Source of the DNA: Anseranas semipalmata
Taxonomy: Eukaryota > Chordata > Aves > Anseriformes > Anseranatidae
DNA: 64,000 bases
Assembly: GCA_013399115.1 (NCBI GenBank)
Contig: VXAA01006093.1
Coordinates: 535,425 to 599,424 of the forward strand
Direction of reading: 5' to 3'
The translations under genes were made by a program, and so were the position numbers. Under the pieces are notes generated by a model. The model was not told the DNA's origin. It saw nothing but the letters and a program-made list of their open reading frames with translations, and made no database searches. The first letter of the stretch is position 1; every line of letters begins with the position of its first letter. Shown in pieces: positions 15,138 to 27,866 of the stretch.

Positions 15138-15203
15138 ACAAACACTACATAATTAGTAATTACATACACTACATAATTAGTAATACATACACTACAATAA
15201 TTA
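15138..15203. repeat. Short tandem repeat, ~23-bp unit, three copies
   Basis: Three consecutive imperfect copies share the core CACTACATAATTAGTAAT. The first two are near-identical and the third has a small rearrangement (ACACTACAATAATTAG). Each copy carries the homeodomain-like core TAATTA or ATTAG, but binding is not shown. Confidence 0.85.
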
Positions 15204-18100
15204 GGCCTAGCTGGTCATACTTTTACTAGGAGAAAATAAATTCATGTAATACCTTCTTGATATGTAAGGCAGATTATTTATTGCTGAAAGAAGTTTCGCA
15301 GTTTAATATTATAGAAAACATACAGCTATGGCTTCTGATAAACCTGTATTAAGTCTATAAAAATGTGGTAACCAGTTTAAAACTAGTTAATGGATAAACA
15401 TTTCAAGTACCCTTTATCTTTATTCATACTATGTCACTAAAGTTTGTATTTCTCAAAAATCTTTAAAAAGAATGTTCCTATTCCAAGAAATGTCCATCTT
15501 CAAATATGGCAATACGGATTATAGTCCAAAACTGAATTTCTGGACAATCAAATCAATGAATGTTTATAAAACAATCTCTTTCCAACATGAAGAATGCTAT
15601 CTTACAATTTTACATGTTTCCTTCCTAGTTGTTGCACAGAATTTAAGAGTCTTCTCAAGGAAAGAAAGTAAATAAATCAACAGTAGAAGTAATGGATGTT
15701 CCTATGAATTCATACCCTTTGATCCCACTACCAAGCTTGACTCATCACAAGAACCTCACCCTCATTGCAAAAAAAATGGGTACATTCTGCCTGTTTTTAT
15801 TTTAGTGGGACATTATTTTGAGTAAATCTTCTGCATCTAAATGCCAGTCCACAGATCTCATAGGAATGTAAGTATATTTCAAATTTGCTTGAAAGTAGCT
15901 ATCATTCCAAATTTTATTATGGATGCAACGACCAGCTGGAGAGAAACAAAATATCACTAAAAAACAAAACAGTATCACTAAGTAAGCATGGTTTCCTAAA
16001 GGAGTTTAAAACAAACAAACAACAAAATAGTATTTCCCTAGACAGATATACAGATATCAATTTTCAAGGTGTTTGTTTTCATTCTTTCCCTTGCCCTCCC
16101 AATGTCTTATATAAATTCACCACAGGCTAAAAGTCTTCCACATTTCTTTTGTTCTTTCCTTTTCCCCCCGTCTAAATGTGCTTTGAAAGATTAACCACTC
16201 TGAAGGTGCCTTGTTAAATATACCAACAGCAGTTTTGTCCAAGGCCTGTCTTGGCAGCAGTTTCCACTCTGCTTGCGTGTCAACTAATATCTTCATTCAA
16301 ATACTCAAATGACATCAAGCTGTCCTGTTCTGCCAAGAGTTCCTCCAAGTTACATTGTCATGTTTTTATTTAAAAGCTCTGATTGACTCTTGGAAATATG
16401 CTTTTATCTACTGTGAAGTCCTCAGTAAGGAGATCCATGCTAATTCCTAGAAAAGCTTGGTAAGACCTTAAGGAAGCTACTCATCTAGAAGAACTAGTCT
16501 GCCCTTCAGAGTCTGATAATCACCCAAATGCCCACAGGGACTTTTCTAACAAGACCTTGTCTTATTTGAACTTCGGGGTTTCGGGGCTGGACCTGATGAG
16601 GAATGACAACTCTAAGTCATGGTAGACTCCGGAACTAATAATCTTCTTTCAGATGACAGACAGAAAGTCTGCAGCATTTAATCTGATTTTATGGTACTAG
16701 GTATAACACAATTTAAAATGTATTTGTCCTCTAAATATCTACAATTCTTTCACTCATATCACTTGTGCACATAGAAAGTAGTTTTGGAACAATATAAGCA
16801 CTGCGGTTGTAAGCATTATCAGTAGGCATTATCAGAATTAATTTAACCAGTGTTACAGTACTAGAAACTTATTAATCACCAGAGGCAACATAAACACTTG
16901 ATTCTGTTTTCACTGAAACTGACAGCAAAATGAATGGGTTCTAACAAGGAATATGCTTGTGGTCCTAAAATTTTTAATACTTTATTTTTGAATTTTAAAA
17001 ATATTTCAGGAAAAAGGAAAAGAGGGATAGCAATGCAGCATTCAGCATAAAAGTGCGGAGAGATGCTTTCCTTCCAAATTCCAAGAAATTTTTCTTCCTC
17101 ATCTTCTTTAGGCACAGAAAACACTGAGAGAATGTGGCCTCAGTACCAAGCAGGATGGTTGGATACCTTCCTTTTTTAAGTGCAGGGAAGGTCTTTTACT
17201 GGCAAGCAAGAGGAAGAAATGAGTTAGAGAAGCTGAGACAATTGGGGAAAAATGAATGAATTACTGTAGCAATCATATTGAATGCTAAGTACTTTGTAAA
17301 TATGAGAATGACTTTGTTTGTTTTACTAAATAAAAATCTGCTAATGCATTATCACCTAGTAAACCAAGTTTTGCTTTGGGTTTGTTTATCTTTTGAGGGT
17401 TAGATCCTTACCTGATAGAAATTCACACAGTTCCACTGACTTAGCTGTAACCAGGTGAAGTTTCATGAGCTATGACCTAGAATCAACAGGAACCATACTA
17501 CTTACATAACTGCAGTGCATGCCACGATGATAACAAACAACTTTTTCTTCTCAAATGTCGAGTGCTATTATAACTTGAGGTATAATTAATCACAAAGGTG
17601 GAATAAGGTAAAGTAAAACATATTTAAATCCATTTCTGGTCCTACTGACATACATGGAACACGATATTGCAAATTAAAAGCAGATGGAAAAACAACTACA
17701 TAATATAATATTGTTGTATTAGATTCATTAAGACAATCCTTGCATTTTGAATGTAGTAATCAAGAATGCTTTTACTATTATGTACTCAACTGCAGTCAAA
17801 TGAAAATCTTCAGGAATAGAGTAATACCGGATTAGACCTTTTCGTTGACAACCCCAGGTTTTCCTTTTGTTATTGGCATCCTTGTAGCATCACTTAAGGC
17901 TACTTGTTATGTCACTACCTTGTTTTAGCTCCAGCTGTGCTTAGCCTGCATACCTCAAGCAGTGCTTTTATTGCATCTTCCTTTGACACCTATTCTTGTT
18001 TCTTTTTCCTATATATGCCCTCTTTTTTGCATTAAGAAGCCATAGCTGACTTGATCTAGTTTTGGAAACAGCTTTGTTTTGAGCTTTTGTTTTTGTTTTT

Positions 18101-18156
18101 GAGGTTGGACTAGATGACCCTCAAAGGGCTCTTCCAAATTTCTATGATTCTATGAA
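18101..18156 (+). mobile_element. CR1 3'-tail fragment
   Basis: A 56-bp stub with the CR1 terminal phrase GAGGTTGGACTAGATGACCC, then CTTCCAAATTTCTATGATTCTATGA. Only the 3' untranslated end is left, typical of strongly 5'-truncated CR1 copies. Confidence 0.9.
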
Positions 18157-19137
18157 TACTTTCACTAAGTGAAACTTCTAAACTGATATTAAATGTTACA
18201 TTAAATGTTACATTAAAACAATACATAGAAAAAAGTTAGTGCAATTTACTAATCAGAATACAGTGAATATCAGTTTTGGAAACCACAAGAGACCACTTCA
18301 GTTTAATAGTCAAGTGTCGTTATCTCAGAAAGAAAATTATTTTGACAAAAATTTTGGTGCTTACACTGAGCTTTCATAATTTAAATGAAAAGATTTTCTT
18401 TGAAGAACTGTTACTGTGCTGATTTTTACTGTCTTAAGAATGAGAAAGATAATAATGACAGGTCCTATACGTTGACTACTAGCTGGTATCATTTGATGAT
18501 GCACATGGATGTTTTAATAGTTTTAAGGACAGGCAAAAGGATATTTTATATTTTCCATGTCATGGGAAAATAAGCAGACAAAATCATTTCATTTTGCCGT
18601 AGTGTTAAATTCTCTACTCCTTTACATTTCATCATAATAATTTACACCTGTTCAAAGTGTATGCAATTTGTTGCCAAACTGGACTGTTTTCATTTAACAC
18701 CTAATTTCACTCTGCACATGTGAAAATGAATACACAAGGTGCAAACCAGTGGAGAATTAGGATTTCCAGAATATTAAGTCTGCTAATTAAAATTTCATAA
18801 TACAGTTGTCATAGAATGAAAGTTCTTCTGAAGCAGCTCCTAGGAGTACAAGTAAGTACATATCAAGGTGTCTGCAAACTTAGTCCCGTCACCTCAAGGA
18901 CAGAGATTTGGGTTAGCCTAAGGATTGGAGGTATCCACAGATGAGTGCCTGGAAATAGCTGTTCCCAGCTGTCTCCAACTCTGTACCGCATGGATGTCCT
19001 AGGGAAATTTGGCAGCAAGTCTTTTATTCTCACTAATCTCATGCTGTTCCAACTTGTAAGAACAAGGCCCAACCTATCCTAACTTTTTTCTATTTTTCCA
19101 TTGTTTTAACTAATGATAACAAAAGGAATAGCAAAAT

Positions 19138-19260
19138 CTTTCTTTCCTTCTCTCTTTCTTTTTCTCTCTTTCTTTCTTTTTCTCTTTCTTTCTTTCTTTC
19201 TTTCAATCTTTCTTTCTCTCTTCCTCTCTCTCTTTCTTTCTTTCCTTCTTTCTTTCTTTT
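19138..19260. repeat. (CTTT)n-type pyrimidine tract
   Basis: About 120 bp of almost pure C/T on the + strand, mostly CTTT with CTCTTT and CCTT interruptions and a single AA break at 19205-19206. Purine/pyrimidine strand asymmetry of this length can form triplex (H-DNA) structures; that is known of such tracts and is not shown here. Confidence 0.93.
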
Positions 19261-19648
19261 AAAAAGCAAACCCATAAGTCTGCTGATCTGGCAGATCTTT
19301 CTGAGCTCTCACAGCTTTAATTTTAACGTTGAAAGACTAATCAAGTTGCATTTTGAAACCCTGTGAAATGTTACTTCCTGCTGTTAGGTTCAGTTCTGGT
19401 AATTACATACTGGCTTTTACAGGGGGAGGGGAGGAATATCTGTGTAGAGCATTCTTATCTAAACTTGGCAGAATGCCTTTATGTTATTAAAAGTCCTCTC
19501 AGAAGCTTTCTTTGCTGCACTTTCATATTTGTTAAGGTCATTATGCTCATGTGAAAGCAGGCTCACTGGCTGAGTTCCACTCTTTCCAAGAAGTTCAGTT
19601 TGGATCTCAGAAAGTACATAAAGCAGATATCTGACAATAGAAGTATTT

Positions 19649-19740
19649 AAATATATATAGATATAATATATACAATATATATAATATACATATAATATAT
19701 ATAATATTTATATATATATGTATATATATATACATATATA
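19649..19740. repeat. (TA)n-rich tract
   Basis: About 90 bp of TA/ATA units with few interruptions. It is low-melting DNA with cruciform potential. Confidence 0.9.
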
Positions 19741-22507
19741 AGCTTCATTTTCTGAAGATACTACAGTGAACAGAAAAACTTTGTATACTATAAAATTAAT
19801 GTAATGCATGTTTGAGGAGCAAAATCCAATTAAACTGTCATTTGAGTCATAAATACTTCAATATCCAAAAGACTTTGCTGATCAGATGGTCCAAACAATT
19901 GGATTCATCTATATGAAGAAACTTAAGTAATACTGCCAGGAAGCATTTGTTCTTTAACTTTCATGTCTAGAATGATCTTTAAATATGGACAGAAAACACA
20001 AAAGACCTATCTGGTTCAATTATGAAATTCTCAAAACTACTATCAGAACCACCAAGTTGATGAATGCAATTATAAACAGTGCTTGCATCTATACTCACAA
20101 AAGGTATTAGTGGTGGATCATGCAGAGCAGCAGTAATAAAAAAGGAAGTTCAAACACAATATTCATGTGCAGAGGACATGTGAGAAGAATGTACTAATGC
20201 TGAGCTCCCTAAATCAGTGGATGAATATCTATGTCAAAGCAATGTAGGGCACAATGAGGATTTAGAATGGCTTAGACATATAACAGTGATCGAATTCTGG
20301 ACCTGAAACTTTACTTCATTAAATGTCTTTATCTCTATTGACCTAGAATAAACTGAATTTGCAACACAAGATTACACTCTAGTATCTATGTTCTGTGCAG
20401 AAAATTTGAAATGCTGCTGCATTAAATTATCTCATTTTGTTCTAATAAGATATAGCCTAAACACATTGGGCCAAAAACACTGCAACGTTCTGTCAAGTAT
20501 AGCCTTTGGATATTCTTTAAGATTGCTTACAGATTTCTTGTCAATTGATCAACAAAATAACTCTCTTCATATAATAGCTTTACATCTGCCCTTTGTTAGC
20601 TGCTTCTTTGCTTTAAATTCAATACAGAAACTACAGAAATGACAAAAAAATGGGAAGTAGCAAGCATCTACAATGTAAGAAAGAAAACTGCAAAGATGGT
20701 ACAGCAGCCATAGGGTAGACATTAGACATCCATAATTAAGAAATGTGTGACTCAGAGAAGGCAAGCTGCACAAATTAAAATTATAGTTATGAAGCATAAA
20801 ACACAAAGGCTCATTTTGGTAAAGTGTTTTTTTTTTTTTCTTCCCAGTAAGTTCCCTTAATGAGACCATATTAGCTTTTTACTAATTAAACTTATCTGCT
20901 GAAAATTTGATATGTGATTGTGCTGGTATACAAAAGACTGATTTTTGAGGTTCCAGGTCTTTGAAAACATTGCCTTTGAATGAAATAGTGTCTCTAGGTC
21001 CCACAAAAGATTTGTGGGCTTTCTAAGAAATGGAGTTGAAGAATTGTTATCAACAAGAGCAACTTCTTCAAAGTGTGACTCCCTGAGAGACCACCCGCAT
21101 ATCATAGTGGAATCTCTGGAGATAATACTCATATTATTTTAGCTTCTGCCTCCCTTTCAGCTGCCATTGGAGAAGACAGAAAAGTATTAGTACAAATCTG
21201 GAGTCTTTTTATAATGTAAACATCCTGAGGCTTAGAATGTATTGTTTTGCCTCCTCACTCCTCATCTGGCAAATTTATTCAACCAAAGAATGACAGTAGA
21301 ACAATCTGATGTTTAGTTTAATGTCACTAGGGCATTTTCCAGCAGACAGTCGGTGTGTTTGTGACCTTAAAAAAAAAAAAATCAGTAGGTCTCTCAGCTC
21401 TCTGTATGTTGTTAATTGTGTCACAGTAAACTGTCAGAGGAAAGCCCAGAGTTTGTCTTAGTTTATTCTAAGATTCCTAGGGACTGAATCTCAACCATGT
21501 CCTGCTTGGCTGTTGTAACAGCTGCTTACTTATCTGCTTCTGGTGCAGTCGTTGGAGGCAGCAAAAGAGTCATCCTCTCAAGTTCAAGGACTGATTTTAC
21601 AACCTTTATTGAGGTTGATTAATGTCTTTCAAATTGCTGCTTGTGGAAGAAAGCACTGCTCAGATACAAGCAAGAGAGACAGGAATTCAGTCTTCATCTT
21701 TACCTCAATTAAAATACATATGAAAAGGGTAATGGTAACATTCTTTTATCCCTCATACACACAGAGATGCTGTGCACAGCACCTGAGATCTGGGAAGAAA
21801 TGGTGCTATGTCAGTGTTAATTCATTGTGAATTATACAAAAAGTGTATAACACAGGATGTTGCCTGTGGCTGAGCACATAGAGGATCTATTCTGTAGGAG
21901 ACTGGAAGTGAAAAGATGTAATGAAACATTTGCTTTAAAAATTCTCCAGCATGTAGGCTATCAAATTAAAAGTTTGTTACAAATCAGGATGTTAATTTAG
22001 GCTCGGTATCTTCTTAGCCTCCTTAGAACAGCTAAAATCTTCTAGAATTCTTTTTGCTTTCCAAATAGAGATATGTAGCTTTTTCATTTTTCTTGTACAG
22101 CTTACACTATCTCTTCTCACTGGAAGAAAAAATATTATAGTTGGCAGAGTAGGGAAGATAAGGAAAGCATTTTGGGGGTGTTTCCAGAAGAGATCCAAAG
22201 ACACTCAGAATGGAATGGTTATTGGATAGCATTTAACCTACTGAAAACTGGAAGAAAATAAGTAAACTAAGTATGGCAGAGTTTTACCAATATTAATTTT
22301 AAGTTCCAATAGCTATTGAACTATTTTATATATCCTAATTTAGGATGTCATCTGCTATTCAGCTTATTGCCATAGTGCAACAATGTGCTTTTTCTCACCT
22401 GGTTTCATTCTGCTTCCAAAGTCTGATGAGTGATGGTAGAGAAAACAAGGTCGTAAGGCTGTACCTGGCTGGTTAATAGAGGATTATAGGCTAATTTAGG
22501 TTTGATA

Positions 22508-22740
22508 GGACCTTAGGTGGTCTTTAGTCCAACATCCTGTTCAAAGCAAGGTCAGCTATGAGATCATCAGACCAGGTTACTCAAGGTTTTATCCAGTTGG
22601 GCCTTACCTCATAGGGAATGGGCTCCAGCCCATTTCTGACCATCTTAGTGGCCCTCCACTGAACTTGCTCCGCTTTATCACTGTCTTTGATGTATTAGGG
22701 GTCAAACACTGGGTACAATATCCTAGATATGGTCTACTGA
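22508..22740 (-). mobile_element. CR1 LINE fragment, reverse orientation
   Basis: Read on the + strand this shows phrases typical of antisense CR1: TAGTCCAACATCCTGTTCAA, CAAGGTCAGCTATGAGATC, ATCCAGTTGGGCCTTACCTC, and then the ORF2-derived GTGGCCCTCCACTGAACTTG and ATATGGTCTACTGA. It is therefore a minus-strand copy covering ORF2 C-terminal sequence. It is well diverged, with no open frame. Related but weaker sequence may continue to about 22860. Confidence 0.8.
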
Positions 22741-23360
22741 TTTGACAGTGACAGTCACTTCTTTTAAGCTACTGGCTATGCCCCTGCACCTACATGCAAC
22801 CAGTCATTTATCTAGCCCAGCAGAACCCTGGTAGGAAGTTGTGGAGAAATTCTTTCTCCTTTTCCGATGTCATGAAGGAGCTACACAGCATATTTGTGAT
22901 GAATTACTTTCCTTTTCCAGTGGCTATATGGCATATCTGGGGGAGAAGTTACCCTTTACAGTGGTGACAAAGCACAGTTATTGATTAAAAAATGCACAGA
23001 ATACTAGCTCATATTAACTAGACTTGCCATTAAATCAGCTAATGACTTAAACTACCATCTCAATTTCATAATTGCTGTATTTGTCACCTCCATGCCATCA
23101 AAACATTTCCTATGATTTTCATATCTTAACCTTATTTGAATCCTACAAATGGACATTATTTTAGATGTTTCAATTTACATATTATCCAGTAAGATTTTGA
23201 AACAGCATCTACCTCCTGCTTATAATATTTTATATTCATTAGCTCATTTCCTGTCTTCTAGGCTGTGAGACTTAATACATCAGAAACAGTCACTTAGGAC
23301 ATTGACCTAACTTCCTGGCTTTTTACTGCTTTTTTTTCCCCCCTTTCCCTTTTCTTTTCC

Positions 23361-23395
23361 TTTTTTTTTTTTTTTTTTTTTAGAAAAAAAAAAAA
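23361..23395. repeat. Poly-T run followed by poly-A run
   Basis: 21 T (23361-23381), AG, then 12 A (23384-23395). The two runs can pair as a perfect small hairpin. Confidence 0.9.
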
Positions 23396-24596
23396 CATCA
23401 GTCAGGTAGAACAATCTGAAGATCCCCAAAGCTCCAGAAAGATTTGCATATGACCTTTTATAGTATCTTATAACCTGTTAAGACCTATGAGTAATCATAA
23501 TTTGTATCTGATCTGTATTTGGACAGAGCAAAATGTCATGCTTAATGTTTATTTCTAGATTTGATATTCAGAGATTACTTTCAAAATAAAACCTTGAGAT
23601 CCTCTAGATGTCTGTTTCATTTTGCTTGGCTGTTACTGCCATCTAGTGATATAATTTACAATCTTCAAAACTTTCCATCTATAAATTATATTGCACCAAA
23701 TGTACTTGGAAAGGTGCAGGACATTCTAAATTCTAGGCTTGATTTACTTGCTAATATAATGCCCCATGCTGGTATGCAGTTATGCATATGTTCAGTTTTT
23801 GATGTTAATAGTCTTTCTGTCTTCCCTTCTTTCTTTTCTTCAAGCATATACTTGAAGACCTACAGGCTTACCAAAGAAGAGAAATGCCATAACATTTTTA
23901 TTTGCCATAGCAGAGCCATAGCAGTAGTTTAAAATGTACTTGGCTCCTTCTTCTTCTGGCAAGTTTCCCTTGAACAGGCCATATTATTTATAACTGTAGT
24001 GGTTATTACTAAATGATTCATAATAATTTATAACGAACATAAATGATGAAAATAATCACAGTCGAGTCAAGTGAGCTAGTCACTTCCTCTCTTCAGTGAA
24101 CAGAAAGTGTCCCATCTTGGTTTGAAAAGTAATCACTTTCCAAATCCCCTTTCTACCTAATATGAGACCATGATGTGGGAAAGCACATGAAGTGAAAACT
24201 GACTCCCAGAATATTCCTGGAGGCTGAAGTTCAAATGAAAATAAGGGACACAATCCTAATCATGAAAGTAATGTCTATTAGAAACATATTATAATATATT
24301 TGTCTGTAATTTGTGTATTTAAATAAAGGTGGATCTTTCTAAAGAATTCACTAGAGCTCAAATTGACTATTTAATTCAGATGAAGATGGGTTGTTACAGT
24401 CATCTGGCTTTACTTCCTAAGTAGCAAACTACAGCAATTGTCTGTAGTTATGTGCATACAAAACTTTTAAATAAGTTGTCCCAAGCATAACCTAAATGTA
24501 AGGCTACATAAATAAGAACTACCCCATCCAAACTAATGTGTTATCAAGGCTCAGTGACAAATTACCTCCCTCAGCCTTCTGAAAAACACATTTACC

Positions 24597-24625
24597 TTTT
24601 TTTTTTTTTTNTTTTTTTTTTTTTT
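24597..24625. repeat. Poly-T run with an unresolved base
   Basis: 28 T interrupted only by an N at 24611. The length is unreliable. Confidence 0.9.
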
Positions 24626-25040
24626 CTTTAAATCAGGTTATCTCACTTTTCTGCATGGTCATCGAACTGATAGCACTCCAAGTTTAAATCAAACGTATGC
24701 ATTAGGCAGCTGAGAAATATCAATCCAATAAAACAAAATCAATATATTCAATTTTGGATTCAGTAGTTAATTGAACTGCACATCAAAAACCTTCGCACAC
24801 AATTAACTATGGGACAATTCAGACTTTTACCATAGCTTATCACAGGTGCCTGCATCACAGACCAAGCACTGTGGGTTCAGTCAGTGAGCTACATTAACTT
24901 TTTCTTCACAGACTGATCTTTATGTTTCTCCAGTTCCTGTTACAGGCCTCTAAGTCATGTTTTTATACTTGTTTTGATGTCTCTTCTTATCATCTCCCCT
25001 AGCTCTGCCACAGAAAAAAACTTTCTGCAATGCAACAGGC

Positions 25041-25097
25041 AAAAAAAAAAAAAAATTTTTTCAAAAGAAAAAAGCAAAAAAAAAAAAAAAAAAAAAA
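25041..25097. repeat. Compound poly-A tract
   Basis: 15 A, a short T6/CAAAAGAAAAAAGC interruption, then more than 20 A. Low complexity; it gives the lysine- or phenylalanine-rich false frames on the two strands. Confidence 0.9.
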
Positions 25098-26340
25098 TAT
25101 TAATGCAATCAGACAAATGCACCTCTAATAATATTAACATTATTAACTATGTATATTGGAAAGAAGGAAATGTAAGTCAGACCTCTTATTCTGTATAGTG
25201 GATTTTCATTCTTCATGAAATCCCTTCAGATTTAAGATACTATTAACAAATATACAGTTTCTACCATATTACAGTCAGACATTCAAAATATATATTTCCA
25301 AACATTCAAGGAAACTGGAAGAAAATACTGCTTCTGAAGTCAGAGAGGATTTAGCATTGTTAATTAAATTTGTAGATTATGCTGTTGAGCACATCTACAA
25401 CTTCTCGCATCCACTGGATCATTGTCAAAGTAACTAAGTTGATGGACGACTGGCAGTTCTATGTTGTTTTGTGAGCCAAAGTTAAATACTGTATCTAAAA
25501 CAAGACATGACTTCAAGTGATAGAAAAGCATGTATTTTGAATTGCCTTTTTAAGAAGCCACTTGCTAGTGTCAGAAATCAAAGCAAGGATAGAAAGTGGA
25601 AATCATAATCATACTGAAAATTTTTATTGCCAAATGTTATAACTTGCCAGAACTAGTGAAAGGGATCAGGCAGGTGCTCCCAGATCTATGTGTTTCCCAG
25701 AACTCATCCAGGAAAAAGGAACATTAAGTGCTTAAGAATTTATTTATTTATGAAAACAACTTATGTACTGTTCTGAAAAATAACAGCACGGGATGAAACT
25801 AGAAATTAGGTCTCAAACTGTTCTACTAGTTTGTCACTACAGAAAGGGGGAGATCTTGTTCCTCCTGTTTCTGACTATATACCCTCTTTCACACTCCCTT
25901 TGTTCTGGCTCTCCTACACATCATACCCTGCATTGAGCCAATTCAGCTTGTTGAACCAGAAGAAAACTAACCTGATAAAGAAAGGAGTGAATAGCTTGCC
26001 TATGCTTTAAAGACATTTCAATTTATCACAGTTAAGTGCTAGAGCTGGTGCAAGGCAAAAGGTGGGGTCACACAGCTAGGAACAGCTGATGAAGAACCTA
26101 TTCTTGTGTCAGCAAACTGTTAGATTACATCAGCCATGAGGTGTAACTTCATCTTCCAGCTGTGGCTCCAAGTCCTGTTTATGCTGAGATCTAGCTCAAC
26201 CTCCAAGGCACCATTTACAACCCTGCCACCTCCTATGCCCAAGTTCTGGGCTTGTCCAAAAAGTGCACTATCATGATTAAAAGACATTTGTTTTTTCACT
26301 GTCACTGACATACTTTGCTGGGTGAGCGTGCTTTAAAAAA

Positions 26341-26380
26341 TAATAAATAAATAAATAGATAGATAGATAGATAGATAGAT
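26341..26380. repeat. (AAAT)n/(GATA)n microsatellite
   Basis: AAAT units followed by six GATA units; a classic tetranucleotide microsatellite. Confidence 0.92.
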
Positions 26381-27716
26381 AAACAAATGCAAACCAGGTC
26401 AAACAAGCCACTCTGGAACTGACATAGTAAAGGGTCAGGAATGTTTAATCAAGGCACTTGGAGAAGCCAGACTGGTCCACAGAAACCATACTCTTTAGTC
26501 AACCACTAAACTGCAGTCTTCCTGAAACTTAGCAAATGTTCCCCCTCCCCTCCAAGCAAAGTAACAAAAAATTTTCCTGTACAATGTTCTCACTTCTCAT
26601 TCCATTTCCCTTTTGTCAACGTTTTGGACTACAACAATCTTTTCTTGAATTGAGTTGTTCATAATAACAGAGCAGGGCCACTGGAAGATAAAACTGGGCC
26701 ATCGTTTGGTAGGAGGATCACTAGAAGCTAAGCAGGAAGTATTTAGCCCACCCTATTCTTACTCTTTACTGCAATTGGGAAATCATCTGAGGTTTGTAGT
26801 TTGAATTTCTCAATAGCAGACTTCAGCAGCATGTCAAATTATTTCATTTTAATGATAATTGAAGAAACTCAGCTGAAAAAGGTTATCATATTGTGATTAA
26901 TTTGAAAAAACAAGACTAAGTGTCAAGTTTCAAAAACAGTATAATCTTATTAAACTGACTCATTATTTGTTGTAATGAAGGCAAATCTATTATAACTAAG
27001 TCCCTGTGATGACTATATGCCAAAAATAATAACTACCTATTATATTATAGAAACCTGCAATAACACACCCACTATAATCACTGTCTTTATAACTTCTGAA
27101 AAAAAAATAATGAAAAATACCATCAGCATAATTTCAGCTTTTCACAGTTGACTATCTTCCTGTATCATAAAAAGTAATAACAAAAGGTATATGGGAATAT
27201 TTATTCATTATAAATCTGAATGTTTAAGTAAACCTGTACATATCAATTCCAAAAAGAGAAAGGATTAAAGGTTGTGACTTCTGTTCCAGTTTGGGAAGTA
27301 ATGCTTTTTTTCATTTTGCTAAATGTAATATTCACAAAAAGTTTTGAACTGGCGATATTAGAGATGCAATTTGACTGTTCAGCTACAGAGTAAGTTCAGA
27401 ACAGGAATCAATCAGCTATTGAACTAGCCCACCAAAAATATCAGCTCTGCAGCAACTACCTCTAGAGATGAAAAAATGATTCACACTCCTTCAAACCTTA
27501 ACAAATTTTCACTACTCTGTCGACCAGAGTGTTGATCATTCTGAATTAGGCTAACTCAGGTGTGATCGTTGTGATCACATCTGTGGTCAGGGAAAAAAAA
27601 ATCAAGTTGCACATCTTTTCTCTTACAGGTATAGCTCAGTGTTACAGCTCTATCACATAAAATGGATCAACTGAACACCACCCCCACAAGGATCAACTTT
27701 CAGGTGGAACAGATGT

Positions 27717-27866
27717 AAGGAGGCCTCTAGTCCAGCTTTCTGCTCGAAGTAGGGTCAGCTTTGAGATCAGATCTAATTGCTCAGGGCTTTATCCAGTTAA
27801 GCCTTGAAAACCTCCAAAAGTCTGAGACTTCTCAACACCTCTGGGCAGCCTGCTCCGATGCTAATG
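27717..27866 (-). mobile_element. CR1 LINE fragment, reverse orientation
   Basis: The + strand reads TCTAGTCCAGCTTTCTGCTC, GTAGGGTCAGCTTTGAGATC, GCTTTATCCAGTTAAGCCTT and CTGGGCAGCCTGCTCCGATG, the reverse complement of the CR1 3' coding region. It is diverged and truncated at both ends. Confidence 0.82.

Larger units (their letters stand above)
12778..18100. other. AT-rich host DNA, no gene recognised
   Basis: No gene recognised. It contains a CT/T-rich tract at 14319-14361, a three-copy tandem repeat at 15138-15203 (listed separately) and scattered A-runs. Open frames are short and domain-free. Confidence 0.7.
18157..22507. other. AT-rich host DNA with two large microsatellites
   Basis: No gene recognised. 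It holds a 13-bp direct duplication near 18188-18214 (AAATGTTACATTA repeated), a CTTT/CTCTTT tract at 19138-19260 and a TA-rich tract at 19649-19740. The long minus-strand lysine/glutamate/arginine frame at 19090-19275 is only a translation of the CTTT repeat. Confidence 0.7.
22741..27716. other. AT-rich host DNA, no gene recognised
   Basis: Possible worn CR1 sequence to about 22860, then AT-rich sequence with T/A homopolymers at 23361-23395, 24597-24625 (with an N) and 25041-25097, and an AAAT/GATA repeat at 26341-26380. The 123-codon frame at 23561-23932 has no recognisable domain. Confidence 0.7.

Noticed and set aside
19090..19275. Charged Lys/Glu/Arg protein on the minus strand
   Set aside because: It is a translation of the CTTT microsatellite.
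23561..23932. 123-codon open frame
   Set aside because: No domain and no supporting signals; likely chance.
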